Assembly (NCBI GenBank): GCA_028015205.1 | Contig: CM051514.1 | Coordinates: 7,564,001-7,628,000 of the forward strand | From: Mytilisepta virgata | Taxonomy: Eukaryota > Mollusca > Bivalvia > Mytilida > Mytilidae | DNA: 64,000 nucleotides | Reading direction: 5' to 3' | Part shown: piece after piece, positions 47,071 to 59,200 of the stretch | How the letters are laid out: every line of letters begins with the position of its first letter | Position numbering within the stretch: position 1 is the first letter of the stretch | Translations under genes and position numbers: made by a program | The notes under the pieces: model-generated | Database searches by the model: none | What the model saw: the letters and a program-made list of their open reading frames with translations, nothing else | Told to the model about the DNA's origin: nothing

Positions 47071-47444
47071 GTCGAAAGTCAGGGTAACTCACGTATGCCC
47101 TTGAAAATCGGATATGTTGAGAAACGTAGACGCCATATGCATTATTTTTTTTTTACAAGTTTAGTTGTCTCCCTTGTGAGAGTATTCTGTTAAAAAATTG
47201 TCTGTGTTAAACTGATGTGAAAAATTGTCATTGTCTTTGTATTAGTATTTGTAAACTCTGCCTGTAAGGGCGCCTTTCTTTGGGCAATAAAAGAATATTG
47301 CATTTTACTGTGTGAATCATGCGTATTACATGCATTTTGCAAACATTTGTCACATGCGTGGCATGAAACGTTTTAAACATATGGTGACACATGTGAAATG
47401 CATGTGTCACGCATGTGCACATGTGTGGCATTTTTGCCTGTGTA

Positions 47445-47910
47445 CCACCTATTTCTATTGAAGTCCACTTATATTGTGTTCAAATTATTGACAACAGATC
47501 TCGAGGGTCAAGACAGATTACGGCTAGGTCAACAATGAATTTTACACTACAACCCACCATTACAAAACTACAAGACGACGTGTATAAATTCAAAAGTTGG
47601 GATCGCCTAACGTTCATTGGTACAGATACAGCAGTATTATTAATCCACCTCCGAAGGTCAAGAGTTCAACGATCCCCAAAGTTTCCTGATAAAGGCTTTA
47701 GAAATCCAGAATCGCATAAATTATGTATACGAAGTTTATTTTGAATTTAAAAAATCACATTTTTAATAAAAATTACCCTGGCCTTCGATCTTCCATCCCA
47801 TAAGTCATAAACAACTTCTACATTATTTCTGCAGACAAGTTGTGGAACAACGATAACGCGAGTTTTTCTGTCCCTAATGACAGAAATATAAAAAAGTATA
47901 AAAGATTTTT
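47445..47910 (+). other. Unrecognised frame 47445-47744 and flank
   Basis: About 100 open codons with normal-looking composition (ITKLQDDVYKFKSWDRLTF, GTDTAVLLIHLRRSRVQRSP). Adjoins the TA-flanked element. I do not recognise it; probably an old retroelement piece. Confidence 0.3.
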
Positions 47911-47914
47911 ATCC

Positions 47915-48745
47915 CCACACTTTCGAAGAAAGTTCGGGTATATATAGCCATTGACTCCCGTCCGTCACACTTTCTTGTGACATCAACTCCTCCTTCACTT
48001 TTGGGTTTAGGAATTTAATTTCTAGATAGGGTCTTATGTTAAACTAATTAAGTCTTCCACTGATGGCCATCATGGATGACACATTGGCACCAAGGTAACA
48101 ACACTTGGTCAGAATCTCATAAGGAACATTCATGCTATATTTGGTTTCAATCCATTCAGTGGTTCTCTAGAAGAGAATTTTTGTATTTATTTCTTTATAT
48201 CTATGTTAAACTAAGTCCCCGCTGGCAGCCATCTTGAGTTATGGATCAACAAAGTAACAACACTTGGTCTGTACCTCATAAAATTAAGGAACATTTATGC
48301 CATGTTTGGTTTCAATCCATTCAGCGGTTCTCTAGAAGATGATTTTTGTATGTATTTATTTCCCATAGGGTCCTATGTTAAACTAATAACCCCCTGGCGG
48401 CCATCTTTGATGATGGATCGGCAACAAAGTAACAACTCTTGGTCAGAACCTCATAAGGAACATTCTTGCCATGTTTAGTTTCAATCCATTCAGCAGTTCT
48501 CTAGAAGAAGATTTTTGTATGTATTTTCCATAGCGTCCTATGTTAAACAAGGTCCTCCGCTGGCAGCCATGTTGAATGACAGATTGGCACCAAAGTAACA
48601 ACACTTGGTCAGAACCTTGTAAGGAATGTTTATGCCACGTTTCGTTTCAATCCATTCAGTGGTTCTCTAGGAGAAGTTCAAAATGTGAAATGTTGACGGA
48701 CGACAGACGAAAAGTGATGACAATGGATCAGGTGAGCTACAAAGT
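47915..48745 (-). mobile_element. Diverged AGCTCACCTG family copy, ~166-bp units
   Basis: GGCCATC/GGCAGCCATCTTG recurs at 48067, 48229, 48401 and 48567 (spacings 162, 172, 166). Each unit has TTGGTTTCAATCCATTCAG. The right end reads GACGGACGACAGACGAAAAG then ATCAGGTGAGCTAC; the left end has ACACTTTCGAAGAAAGTTCG, a short palindrome. Confidence 0.8.
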
Positions 48746-48749
48746 CTAG

Positions 48750-49397
48750 AAAACTATTATTTTGGCAATAATTCCTATTTTCAAGTACAATTACTCCCAC
48801 AAAAATTATCATTTCAGTGTGAAACTCAAATATTATCTGCAACTCATTATAACCTCACATACCAAAATTAAGATCAGTTGGTTATATAGTTGCAGAAAAA
48901 AGTCAGGAAAACTGTGTTCAAACCTATAGCCCCCTTTGGCATTGCTGATAGGGGACTAAAAAGCTTCAATGTAAACCTTAACCTGATGATTCACCATCTC
49001 ATTTCCCACATTCACTGAAACTTGAAATCTAGGTCAAAACCTTAAAATGGCATATATTTTAGAAAGTTCATATCATGATGTAAATTTGTACCAAGTTTCA
49101 TAATGATGAACGGACGGACGCACAGACTGAAAATCTATATGTCCCCCAACATGAAAAACTGGGTTCCAAGATTTCCCCTTCCTGTGGGGACGAACAAAAT
49201 TTGAATAAGTGGAAAGTGAAAAATATTATATGAACATCTAACAAGCATAAAATTTTTTGTTGTAAATTCATCCAAAAAGCCAGTGGCTGTTACAAAAGAC
49301 AGGCACTATGATATACAATAAATTCAATTTCATATTTTTATTTGAATAATATATAACTTTGAATAATATATAACTTATCATTGAATTTATCAATTCA
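48750..49397. other. Intergenic, one degenerate element end
   Basis: AATGATGAACGGACGGACGC at 49102 and TATGTCCCCCAACATG resemble the right ends of the tandem-core elements. Otherwise nothing. Confidence 0.35.
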
Positions 49398-49552
49398 ATG
49401 AGGAATCAGAGTGAGTTATCTTTTCCTAACCAATGTAGGTAAGGGAGATAATTAAATTCTCTCCCTTTTGTCCTCAGGCTAAAAGGGAGACAAATTTATT
49501 ATCTCCCTCACCTACATTGGTTAGGAAAAGATAACTCACTTTGGTTCCTCAT
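49398..49552. mobile_element. Foldback MITE, GGGAGATAA family, copy 2
   Basis: Near-identical to 1753-1904 over 150 bp. Arms TTATCTTTTCCTAACCAATG and TAGGTAAGGGAGATAAT pair almost perfectly with the right half. Ends ATGAGGAATCAGAG / TTGGTTCCTCAT. Confidence 0.93.
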
Positions 49553-50872
49553 TTACCCTTTAAATTTATGAAACATTGACTGTGTAAGTGTTTGAGTGTG
49601 ACATAAATAATTCAAAAATAAATACAGAAAGAAAATTACAACTTACAATGTAATATTTCTAGCCATTAATTTAATATATTTTCATTCACAACAAAAGTCA
49701 TCATCTTACATACTATGTACACCAGAAATATCAAGAACATGACAATAGTTTCTATTTCTTTTTGCTACTTTCAATTAGAATAAACTTAGTATGTTTAAGG
49801 ATCACAGAACATATTCAAAATGCATATACAAAAATGGACTTTTTCCTCAAATATTCAGGGAATATTTCAATATCTGGGGAAACAAATTCCACGGAAGACG
49901 ACTCTTTGAGTAATGCCTCTAGATCTGAATGAACACAACTTTATTCTTGTTAACAGTAGCTTTCACTGATGAATCAGAGCCATCTTTCTGGCATTAACAG
50001 TTTACATGGTGTTACAGTCAACATACACCAAAACATTTAAACATTAGGTAAACCCACAAATTTATAACATACATTGTACTCCCCCCCCCATTAGTAAATA
50101 ATTTGATTTTATGTTAAAAAAGAAACAAAAAGATTAGAACAGTTTATAATATTTTATACATATTCTTATAACAGTTTATGCACATATTACACATGTGTAA
50201 ATTACCCTCCAAAAAATACTTTCTTCCCAAAATAACAATCCAAAGATACTAATATTAGATACAGTAAATTTATAATATGCTGTATACGACGCATTTCAAG
50301 GAGTTACCTCTCATCAGCAGCATTAAAACCGAAACATTTGGAAGACCAAAAACCAAACTTATATTAAACAAGAAGTACTCAACCAAAAATACCGAAATAG
50401 GAAGCCAAATTTCAGCTAAGGAGATCTACCATGTGCAATACAAGGAATGAACCCTTAGTATTTCTATTATTTTTGAATTTTGCTAAATACTGGTAATTTA
50501 TGTAAAAAATCAATGAATAATCATGTCAGACAAGTCTAACGACTGGGTTGGCGAATACCCTCGGGGACCTAGGGTCCACCAGCACACACACACAATGTAC
50601 ATTTGAATGCAAAGTTATTTTTTTTACATTTGAGTGCAAGAGAATATAAACATTTGAGAGTAATATATATTACACCTAAATGCAAAATAATGAGCTCAAT
50701 AACTTCATTTGACTTAAATTACTGGTTATTCATATATAGAATTATTTTAAAAAAAAAACAAAATTCTACTAAAAATGCATTAATTCATCAATGATTAATA
50801 TTTTTCAACAAAATTTATAAAGTAACAATATGTGAGTTAAAAAATGTCAATATATTTTCTTATTAATTATAT
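49553..50872. other. Intergenic AT-rich stretch
   Basis: No gene seen. A GC-richer block with GGGGACCTAGGGTCCACCAG at 50563-50582 is followed by (CA)6; origin unknown. Confidence 0.35.
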
Positions 50873-51430
50873 GCATCTTAAGAGATTTTAACTCGTCGAG
50901 GTAATTATGTTACAGAAAAGTATTACATCCGACTTAGGACTTCTCTGAGAAAAAAAACACTTCAAAGTTTGACACATCAAGGTAAAATTAAATTGTATTT
51001 TTTTCTGGGGATGTCTTAACATCCTCGAGTTATCAAAGATTTCGAATTATCAGAGTTTGAGACATCAGAGGTAAAAATGCAAAGGACAAATGGGAAAAAT
51101 GCAGGGGCAGCGAAATTACTTGCATCTTAAGAGATTTTAACTCGTCGAGGTAATTATGTTGCAGAAAAGTATTACATCCGACTTGGGACTTCTCTGAGAA
51201 AAAAAAAAAACACTTTAAAGTTTGACACATCAAGGTAAACTTAAATTGTATTTTTGTCTGGGGACCTCTTAACATCCTCAAGTTATCAAAGATTTCGAAT
51301 TATCAGAGTTTGAGACATCAGAGGTAAAAATGCAAAGGACAAATGGGGAAAAATGCAGGCACAGTGAAATTACTTCGACAGATCCGTGATTTCGAGTCAA
51401 CCGAGTATGACACAATGAAGTTCGACTGTA
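50873..51430. mobile_element. TACAGTCGAAC family element with a 249-bp tandem duplication
   Basis: GCATCTTAAGAGATTTTAAC starts at 50873 and 51122; each 249-bp unit runs through TTCGAATTATCAGAGTTTGA to AATGCAGG. The right end GAAGTTCGACTGTA is the inverse of the TACAGTAGAACTTC start at 62686, so both belong to one family. Confidence 0.85.
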
Positions 51431-53025
51431 TATGCTGAAGAATTTTAATAGGTTAGTGTACACTTGGAAATCTAAAACTGAAAAACAGAACATTATGATA
51501 TGTACGTAGTACAAGTGACTATGGTTCCCCTTTTATCATGTGAATAGCACTGTTGAAATGAAATACATATTACATGTATTAATATAAATATCTATTTAAC
51601 ACATTGTAAAATGAAATACCATGATTTTATAATTGACATGTGAATGGAAAAGCTGTAAAATATGTATAAAATAACCACCACCAACATTGTCGTTGGACCA
51701 AAGTTGACTAGAAAATATAGAAATACATACATACATTGTACATACATATTTGCATACATATATTGTACATACATAATTGTATTAAGTCAATGGAGCAAAA
51801 CAAAAAAAAAACATCTAAAAGACCCACTCATATGTAAAATTTTCACTTCTAACAAGTGTTTTTGTCTAGGATGGATTTCAATATATTTACAGAAATGAGC
51901 AAATTTCGAATTAATATTAAATTTTTTATCTTTGAAATATTTTTGAGCAAATCGAGCAAAGAAGATACCATTAAAATATTATTGACTACGAAACTAGGAT
52001 GGATTATGAGAAAGCTCACAACATGTTATCCATTTCTCTAATTTGCCTATTCTTTAATAAACCCACCTACCTATGTTCAATTATCTCCCCTTGAAGATGT
52101 TGGACAGGAATCATTTTGCTTCATGCACATCTTTATATGGTGCACATCATATATAAACCTTTCTGTGAAATTTCATTGAATTCCATCCAGTGGTTTAAGA
52201 TGACCTGCACTTGTAAGGTCAATACCATGTGATATATCAAATCAATATTATCACACATATCAAATTATCTCCCCTTCAAGATTTCAGACCATAATTCTTA
52301 TTCTTCATGCACATCTTCATAAAACTACACTCAAAACATTCATGGACAGACATGGTGATGCCTTTAGAGTTTAAACCCCCAAACTTGTTGGTGATGATTA
52401 TAAAAATTATTTCTAAGATTTTGGTTATCAATGGATCACCATCTAGAGTCGCAGCCTTTATCAAGTGTGGAGAAGTGTAAAAGATGGATGGAGAGACATT
52501 TAAATATCAAACACACAATATCACAGAAAAAAAATTATTTAGATAACATTACCCTCTAAAAATCTATAAAGGATCCAGCAAACTGTCTGGTGCTCCCATA
52601 TCTAAGCAAAATTAAAATAAAATGAGGTTGTAATGAAAATCTGAAATATTCTTAAAATGCAAAATCTATGGAAATGGCATTGCAAAAAGCCTGGATATCA
52701 TAAATTTGCATGAATCAAAGATTTTGATTTAGCAAAGCATTTTAAAATCCTATGATCAATAACACTCAAAATGGACATTATTTTTGTCAACTCGACAGAC
52801 AAATTCATTACCAATGCCAGTCGGCTCATGGAGACTGGTACTGAATATTAAATGCTATAGGATCAAAAACAAAATACGGACACCGCTGATAGTATGAAGT
52901 AATGACACATACATTAAATCTTATATAAATTATAAAAGGAATAAATATGAACAAATAATTTATCCCATATCTCTTCCATCTCTGTAGATGACATATAAAT
53001 AAAATTATTGAGGGTTTTGTTGTAT
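51431..53025. other. Intergenic AT-rich stretch
   Basis: ACATACATA-rich low complexity at 51725-51775. A weak duplicate of TTATCTCCCCTT with TTCATGCACATCTTCATA occurs at 52080 and 52264. No gene recognised. Confidence 0.4.
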
Positions 53026-53413
53026 TTAAGAATGCTCGCTGGTCATTTTGTCAGATTTTCGGAATCCTGGGGTTTTATCCATTTCTTAAACATAAAATTT
53101 TTTGTCCATGAACCCCCACTTTCTCTTTTATAATTCAATCATATATACGTTAAAATGGTATTTGACAAAATTTTATGAAATCCTTTTTTTTTTTTTCATA
53201 CATTTTTGAGAGACTGAAGTTGTCAATGCAAAGACAATGAAAAATCCAGAGAAAACCCATTTCCTGCAAATTTTAAGGCCTAATAGCTCTAAAATGAGCA
53301 CATGAACCTATATTTTTTTCTTGCTTATTTCTTTACTATTCATATGTTCTCTCAAACTAAAACACCTATTTCCAATCCTATTTATTTCCTATTAGACCAG
53401 CGATCATCCTTAA
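53026..53413. mobile_element. MITE with TTAAGGATG-TCGCTGGT ends, copy 2
   Basis: About 388 bp, inverted relative to 5313-5710 and alignable over its length. Left end TTAAGAATGCTCGCTGGTC, right end AGACCAGCGATCATCCTTAA. Confidence 0.9.
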
Positions 53414-55071
53414 TAAATTCTACAATGTGTAGTGAACACTTAGATGTAACAAATATTAAACAGGCAAAATAATTACATTGTATTTTTTAAAGCAACAATC
53501 AAATATACTGATTTTCAAATTCTAACTTGTGTTATTGCTGGCTGCACAGAAGCCATTAAAAAAATACACTTAAATAACCCAAGGAATCAGAATGAGTTAT
53601 CTGCCCCTGGAATCCAGACCATAATTGATGATGACCATAAATTATATTTCTTTTTGACCGAAAAATAACTTGAACATAAATGTACATCTTTATCATTTAT
53701 TTCGGTATTTGTGATACAGTTTATTACTACCACTGGGTTTATGTCACTGCTGGTGGACTGTAAGTCCCAGAGGGCATTATCAGCCTAGTATCCAGAATTT
53801 TTGTCCTGGCATGATTCATTACTTAAATGCCTTTAAATTTTCCATTCAAAATTCAACAAAATTTCTAGAAATTTCTAAGGCTCTTCCTTTGATGCAGAGG
53901 TAACTTTTAGCTGACTTTGGATTCTTGTTTGTTTTAATTGTTTTGGTTTTTAATGGTTGTGTTTATTAATTCATCACTATTTCTTTAACCGGTTTTCAAA
54001 CATTTTGATCTCGAGCACTGCTAATGAGATGTCAGTCAACGAAATGGTCATACAGTGCATCAATTTATTTTGGTATTTTGTGATATAGATTATTATCTAG
54101 TTGAAACACTTTTCGTTGTTTATATGATTTGTCTATGATGTCTGCTGATAATTACCAAGACCATAGCCATTATGTCATATGGAGCATCCAGGAAATTTTG
54201 AAGAATCATGTGGTCATTTATGGTCACAATATCTTAAATAAATGCAAAAAAGTAAATTTCAAAAACTATTTATGAACTATTTATAAATTTTAATTACACA
54301 TTAAGTAATAAAAACATTGGCTTTATCTGTGGTTTGTATGAAAACAAAAATTTTTAAACTGCTGCCTTTATAAGAAGCCAAAGTGTATTACGTCCCCTAC
54401 CAAGTTACACAAGGGAGATAATTATAATTCTATTATTATCCCCAATTGGTAATTTGGTTAGGGAGATAAGCGACTAAGGACACTTCCAGGTAAATTGGCC
54501 ATGTAGTACCATAGTTCCTAAAAAGAAATTGAAATGTGAAATAAATTTGTTTGGTGGTAATAAATACAATACCATACTTGTAAAAGTAACATTTAAGGGC
54601 TAAACTGAAAGCCGAGAATATCTATTTTATAGAAACAACTGTCATTTTCCACCCAGGCATAGGACTTTTTTGTGCAGGAGGTAACACAATATTGTTCCCA
54701 AAAGTATGCACACAGTGATTACAGAAAGTTAACAATCGTCATACCAGTTCTAAAAACTGCTGTTCTTGTGCTTTGCAGCGATGTGTGTCTCATGCACAAT
54801 TTTAAAACCACATATTCAGGCTGACAGTTTGAAATTTGGTCATAACTTAAAAATTAACACATGAATACATTATGACGTCAAAAGATATAACGAGACCTGT
54901 TGAAAAAAATAAAACCCTCTAGACAAGTGAGTTCATGTCATTAAACAAGATGACAAAAACAATTTGTCAAAAATATTGATTTTTGAGAACCCACACCTAT
55001 AATACCCTATAATTAGATAAAATATCTTCCATGGCTTCTATAGACGGTGTACAATAAAAATGTGTGAGTCT
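53414..55071. other. Intergenic stretch
   Basis: No coding frame or structured repeat recognised, apart from GGGAGATAA words at 54413 and 54463. Confidence 0.4.
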
Positions 55072-55978
55072 TCCAAGGAAGACATGTGTCGTCTGCAGAC
55101 GTCAATTTTTACAAAAGATATTAAATTTTTCTAAAAATGAAATATATATGCACACCTGTGCATTAAGGTTAATGCACAGAGAAAGTTTCATCAAATTGCT
55201 TTGAGTGGTTATGGAGTAGTTGAGGATAGAAGTTTTGACCCCCCCCCCCCCCCCCTTTTTTTCCCAAAATGTCAATTTTTACAAAAAAAATTTTAAAAAT
55301 TTTCTAAAAATGAAATATATATGCACATCTGTGCATTCAGGTTAATGCACAGAGAAAGTTTCATCAAATTGCTTTGAGTGGTTATGGAGTAGTTGAGGAT
55401 AGAAGTTTTGACCTCCCCCCCTTTTTTTTCCAAAATGTCAATTTTTACAAAAAAAATTTTAAAAATTCTCTAAAAATGAAATATATATGCACATCTGTGC
55501 ATTAAGGTTAATGCACAGAGAGAGTTTCATCAAAGTCCTTTGAGCGGTTATGGAGTAGTTGAGGATAGAAGTTTTTACCCCCCCCTTTTTTTTTCAAAAA
55601 TGTCAATTTTTACACAAAAAAAATTAAATTTTTCTAAAAATGAAATATATATGCACACCTGTGCATTAAGGGGTTAATGCACAGAGAAAGTTTAATCAAA
55701 TTCCTTTGAGCAGTTATGGAGTAGTTGAGGATAGAAGTTTTGACCCCCCCCCCTTTTTTTGCAAAAATGTCAATTTTTACCCCAAAAAAATTAAAATTTT
55801 CTAAAAATGAAATATATATGCACATCTGTGCATTAAGGTTAATGCAAAGAGAAAGTTTAATCAAATTCCTTTGAGCGGTTTATGAGTAGTTGAGGATAGA
55901 AGAAAAGTGTGACGATGCAAGACGCAAGACAACAGATAGTGATCCCTATGTGTCGACCATGCGTTCCGCAGGCGACAC
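55072..55978. mobile_element. Pearl-like element, five ~166-bp units, inverted ends
   Basis: GTAGTTGAGGATAGAAG recurs at 55216, 55389, 55555, 55721 and 55886: spacings 173, 166, 166 and 165. Each unit has a poly-C/poly-T run, ATGTCAATTTTTAC, AATGAAATATATATGCACA and TTAATGCACAGAGA. The left end TGTGTCGTCTGCAGACG and the right end, read inverted, TGTGTCGCCTGCGGAACG, match. A two-unit copy lies at 431-785. No coding capacity. Confidence 0.88.
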
Positions 55979-56002
55979 AAAAATTAAATTAAAAATAAAA
56001 AA

Positions 56003-56008
56003 TTTATT
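56003..56008 (-). promoter_or_regulatory. AATAAA hexamer overlapping the GPR155-like stop codon
   Basis: On the minus strand the last codons read GAA TAA ATT, so a perfect polyadenylation hexamer overlaps the stop. A mobile element starts less than 30 bp downstream. If used, cleavage would fall at the element's edge. Use is inferred. Confidence 0.4.
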
Positions 56009-56214
56009 CCTCTTCCTCCTCTTCAATGAAACGATAAAAATATGGCAAGTCATGGAAGTGGTGTTCATTGGTCACATGGCGCATCACATGACCAGTCAAA
56101 AGTGTCCTGCCATATTCAATGGCTTCTCCTCGATCATGTGCTAGTCCTACTTCTATTAGCCAATCACACATATCTGTTCCTGTGAACACTTGTTTATACT
56201 CCCTTAATCTATAT
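56004..56214 (-). CDS. GPR155: GPR155-like last exon (DEP domain)
   Basis: 211 nt ending in TAA at 56004-56006. Encodes most of a DEP domain: YRLREYKQVFTGTDMCDWLI with the F-x-G-x-D-x-x-D/S-W-L core, GEAIEYGRTLLTGHVMRHV, and the HHFHDLPYFYRF strand. The six terminal Glu are unusual. Acceptor follows a T-rich tract and CAG. Confidence 0.92.
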
Positions 56215-59200
56215 CTGAAAAAAAAAATCAAAATGGAAACAATTGTTATGATGGTAATAAATTATAGGGTGAGTCGATTCTCTCTCGATTTTAGTTTGTA
56301 CACAAAAAAACTCTGAAATGTTTAAATTTATACATGGTCTGTGATTAAAGGTGCTTCAAAATTGATGATTATGAATTATTCAGTAAAAACTCTGACTTGA
56401 AATATCTTTCATAATCCTCATAACAATCCTTCAATGATATACACTTAAGAATTTATTTTTTCAAAGAAAAAAATTCATACAGAATATGCATTGTAAAAAT
56501 TAATTAATACAGATATCATTACATGGTTATTTCTGCATTGGCCTTGTTATTGGCTCCGCCTCTGGCCAATACAGCAAGCCTTGTACCAATAACAAGGCCA
56601 ATACAGAAATAACCATGTAATAATATCTAACTATTTTTTTAGAACTTTCATTATAAAATTGACAGACAAGTGATCAACAGTATATTTGCCACGAACAGTT
56701 TTTTTTTTTTTAGAAAAAAGTAGTATTGGTTCAAAATCTATAAAGTATTATGTTTATTTAAAAGCTCGGTAAATTTGAAAGCAACGATTCACTAAACAGC
56801 AATTTACTCTTAAAAACATCAAAATGTTAATATATTGTATTTCTTGTAAACGAAGCCCACATCTAATTCAAGTTCTAAGTATGAACCCCATTTTCCAATC
56901 CTTCGGATCAGTAATGAACATGCTTATTATTTTTGACAATGCCACATGGTTAGAACATGTCTTTGACACTCTATAGTTTGTTTCAACAGCTCTACATCAG
57001 TGAATTTCAGTCACTGTAGAAAGTAGGAAATTTCTTGTCTCAAACTAATTAAAGCCTCCTTTTTTCCTGTTTCAGGGGAATTTATTAAAATAAATATGGT
57101 ACATGATTTTCAGGGAATTTATTAAAATAAATATGGTACATGATTTTTGCAGATTGACTTACTTGAGATCTTTTACTATTGCCTTAGCACAATTTTCCTT
57201 GTGGTATTTTTTGAATTGTTCACACAGATGTATAACTTCCTCATCCAACTCTGATGAGTCTGGCAGTGTCACCACTTCTACCCCATATACAAGTTTACGC
57301 CATCTGTAAAATAATATACAAAGGTTTTTCACCTATATTATCCTTTAATTTACTTTTCTCTGTACGAGAAGCATTTCTGTTCTCTGTATTTTTCAGTGTG
57401 AGATGACTAATGAGAAACGATTTTGTCGTGTATAAATCACACTGCTGTATTAGCGATTTCTTCAACATAACAAACGCTAACTTGATGATATATATGTAAC
57501 TGACCACTTTTCAATGATATAATGAAATATATTTATAGCTGTAGATGAAAACCAGGGGAAGTAATTCATAACAGAATCAAAATGGAAAAATTTTGTATGG
57601 TCTGTCACTCCCTGCTTTCCTCCGGTTATATGTGTTTCATTTTCATGTTTTACAGAAGAAAAATTACTCACACTAATTCTAAACTGAAGATTAGAAAAAC
57701 CTTGTTTAAGAATTTCTGCAGCTTATACCCTTCCCATTTTGAAAAAGACAAGAATTTCTTAAAATCACTGAAAATTTACTAAAATTAATGAACCTATTAT
57801 TCTGTTCCCAGGGTAAATAATACAACTCTCCCATAATAACATGATTAAATTACCCATTACCCTCTGTTTTTTTTATAAATAGATCATACCACTATTAAAT
57901 GCTCAGGTTTCACTATTGTTAACTTAACTATAACAAAACTTATATTAGATCTAAATTTATCAATGTTCATTGCAGATATTTTAAACTTTTGCATTATGTA
58001 AATAAATTTTAACTCGAAAATAGACCAATTCATCTAGATAGCTCAAATACATCATAGATAAAGTTTTAAATCCCTGGATCCACTGAAAAAGCACCAAATA
58101 CAAAGAGTGACTCTGCAAATGAAAAGCACCTTTGTCCTTGCCCTGAATTGTTTATATAAATAAATAAATATACATCCTGTTTAAAAAAATTGTTTAACAA
58201 AAACCTTTTCATATTTTCCATTTTTCTGTCTGATTAACTGATTACCATGCAAATCCCAAATATTAATTATACAGTATATAAGATATTTTCTGATATGGAC
58301 TTCTTCTATTAGTACAAGTAAACATATCTAGTCTAAGCATAATTATGCCAAATAATCTTCCATCTAGCATTTCATAAACAAATTATTAGATCATATAATA
58401 TGCTATTGGCATGGCCAATGATGCGAGCACAGCAATATTAACCCTTTCCAGAAACTCATTTCCGGTATCACAATTCTGACTCTAAAATTATAATTTGAAG
58501 CAAGTTACTTTAATTACTTCCGGCAAATGGAACTTTTTCTAGCCTTAGTATGTAGCACAATATGGCTGTGCCCATTAAACAAAGACTTTTCTAAATGACC
58601 CATATGTAGAAAATGCATATAGCGCTCGCTGCACTCGCTATAATGCAGCATTGCATTTAATATATACATAGGGGAGGTTTGGGTACCAAAAAAAATGGGT
58701 TTAACCCCACCTTTGCTCAGTATTTGTACAAGTTAGACCATCCTAACTCTCTGTTGTTTCAATGTTTGTATTTTGTGCTCTTTCATGTTCCTTTTTATCG
58801 TAACGTTAATCGATAGGATAGAGCCAATTGATTGGTATATCATTGTTGACATTTCTAGCGTTCATACAGCATTCGTTTAGCGTCCGTACATCGTCCATTC
58901 AGCGTCCACACAGCATTCGTTCAGCATACATACATCGTCCGTGCATTATATCAGTATCGTTTGAATTAATGGTAAATCCTCAGCGTATGGTGTAAAACAG
59001 AGTTTAGCGTTTCGTTAAGCGTATGCTTTATACAAATTATGGTATTGTTAATCGAATGGTAAATGGTACCTTTTAGCGTTTGGTACATCTTATGGTAAAT
59101 GGTATATCGTTCATCATTTTATTTAGTGTTTGCTTTAGCGTACATCGTTCGTTCAGCTTATCCTTTGGTTATTGGTCGTTTAAGCAGACCACGCCTCTTC

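Larger units (their letters stand above)
45165..47442. mobile_element. 2.3-kb TA-flanked inverted-repeat element holding retroelement debris
   Basis: The left end CACAGGCAAACATGCCACAC and ATGTGTCACGC is mirrored at the right end (GCACATGTGTGGCATTTTTG CCTGTG) with one mismatch in the first 24. TA sits just outside both ends (45163-45164 and 47443-47444), as left by Tc1/mariner-type insertion. Subterminal regions carry many ACATGTGTCACG words in both directions. Inside are a LINE fragment (45370-46566) and a Penelope-type fragment (46780-47070), but no transposase was recognised. Confidence 0.75.
56215..57162. other. Intron between last two GPR155-like exons
   Basis: Holds the foldback at 56512-56627 and a 38-bp direct duplication at 57073-57147; otherwise AT-rich. 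Confidence 0.5.

Noticed and set aside
55890..56144. 84-codon plus-strand frame
   Set aside because: Runs across the element end and the antisense of the DEP exon.
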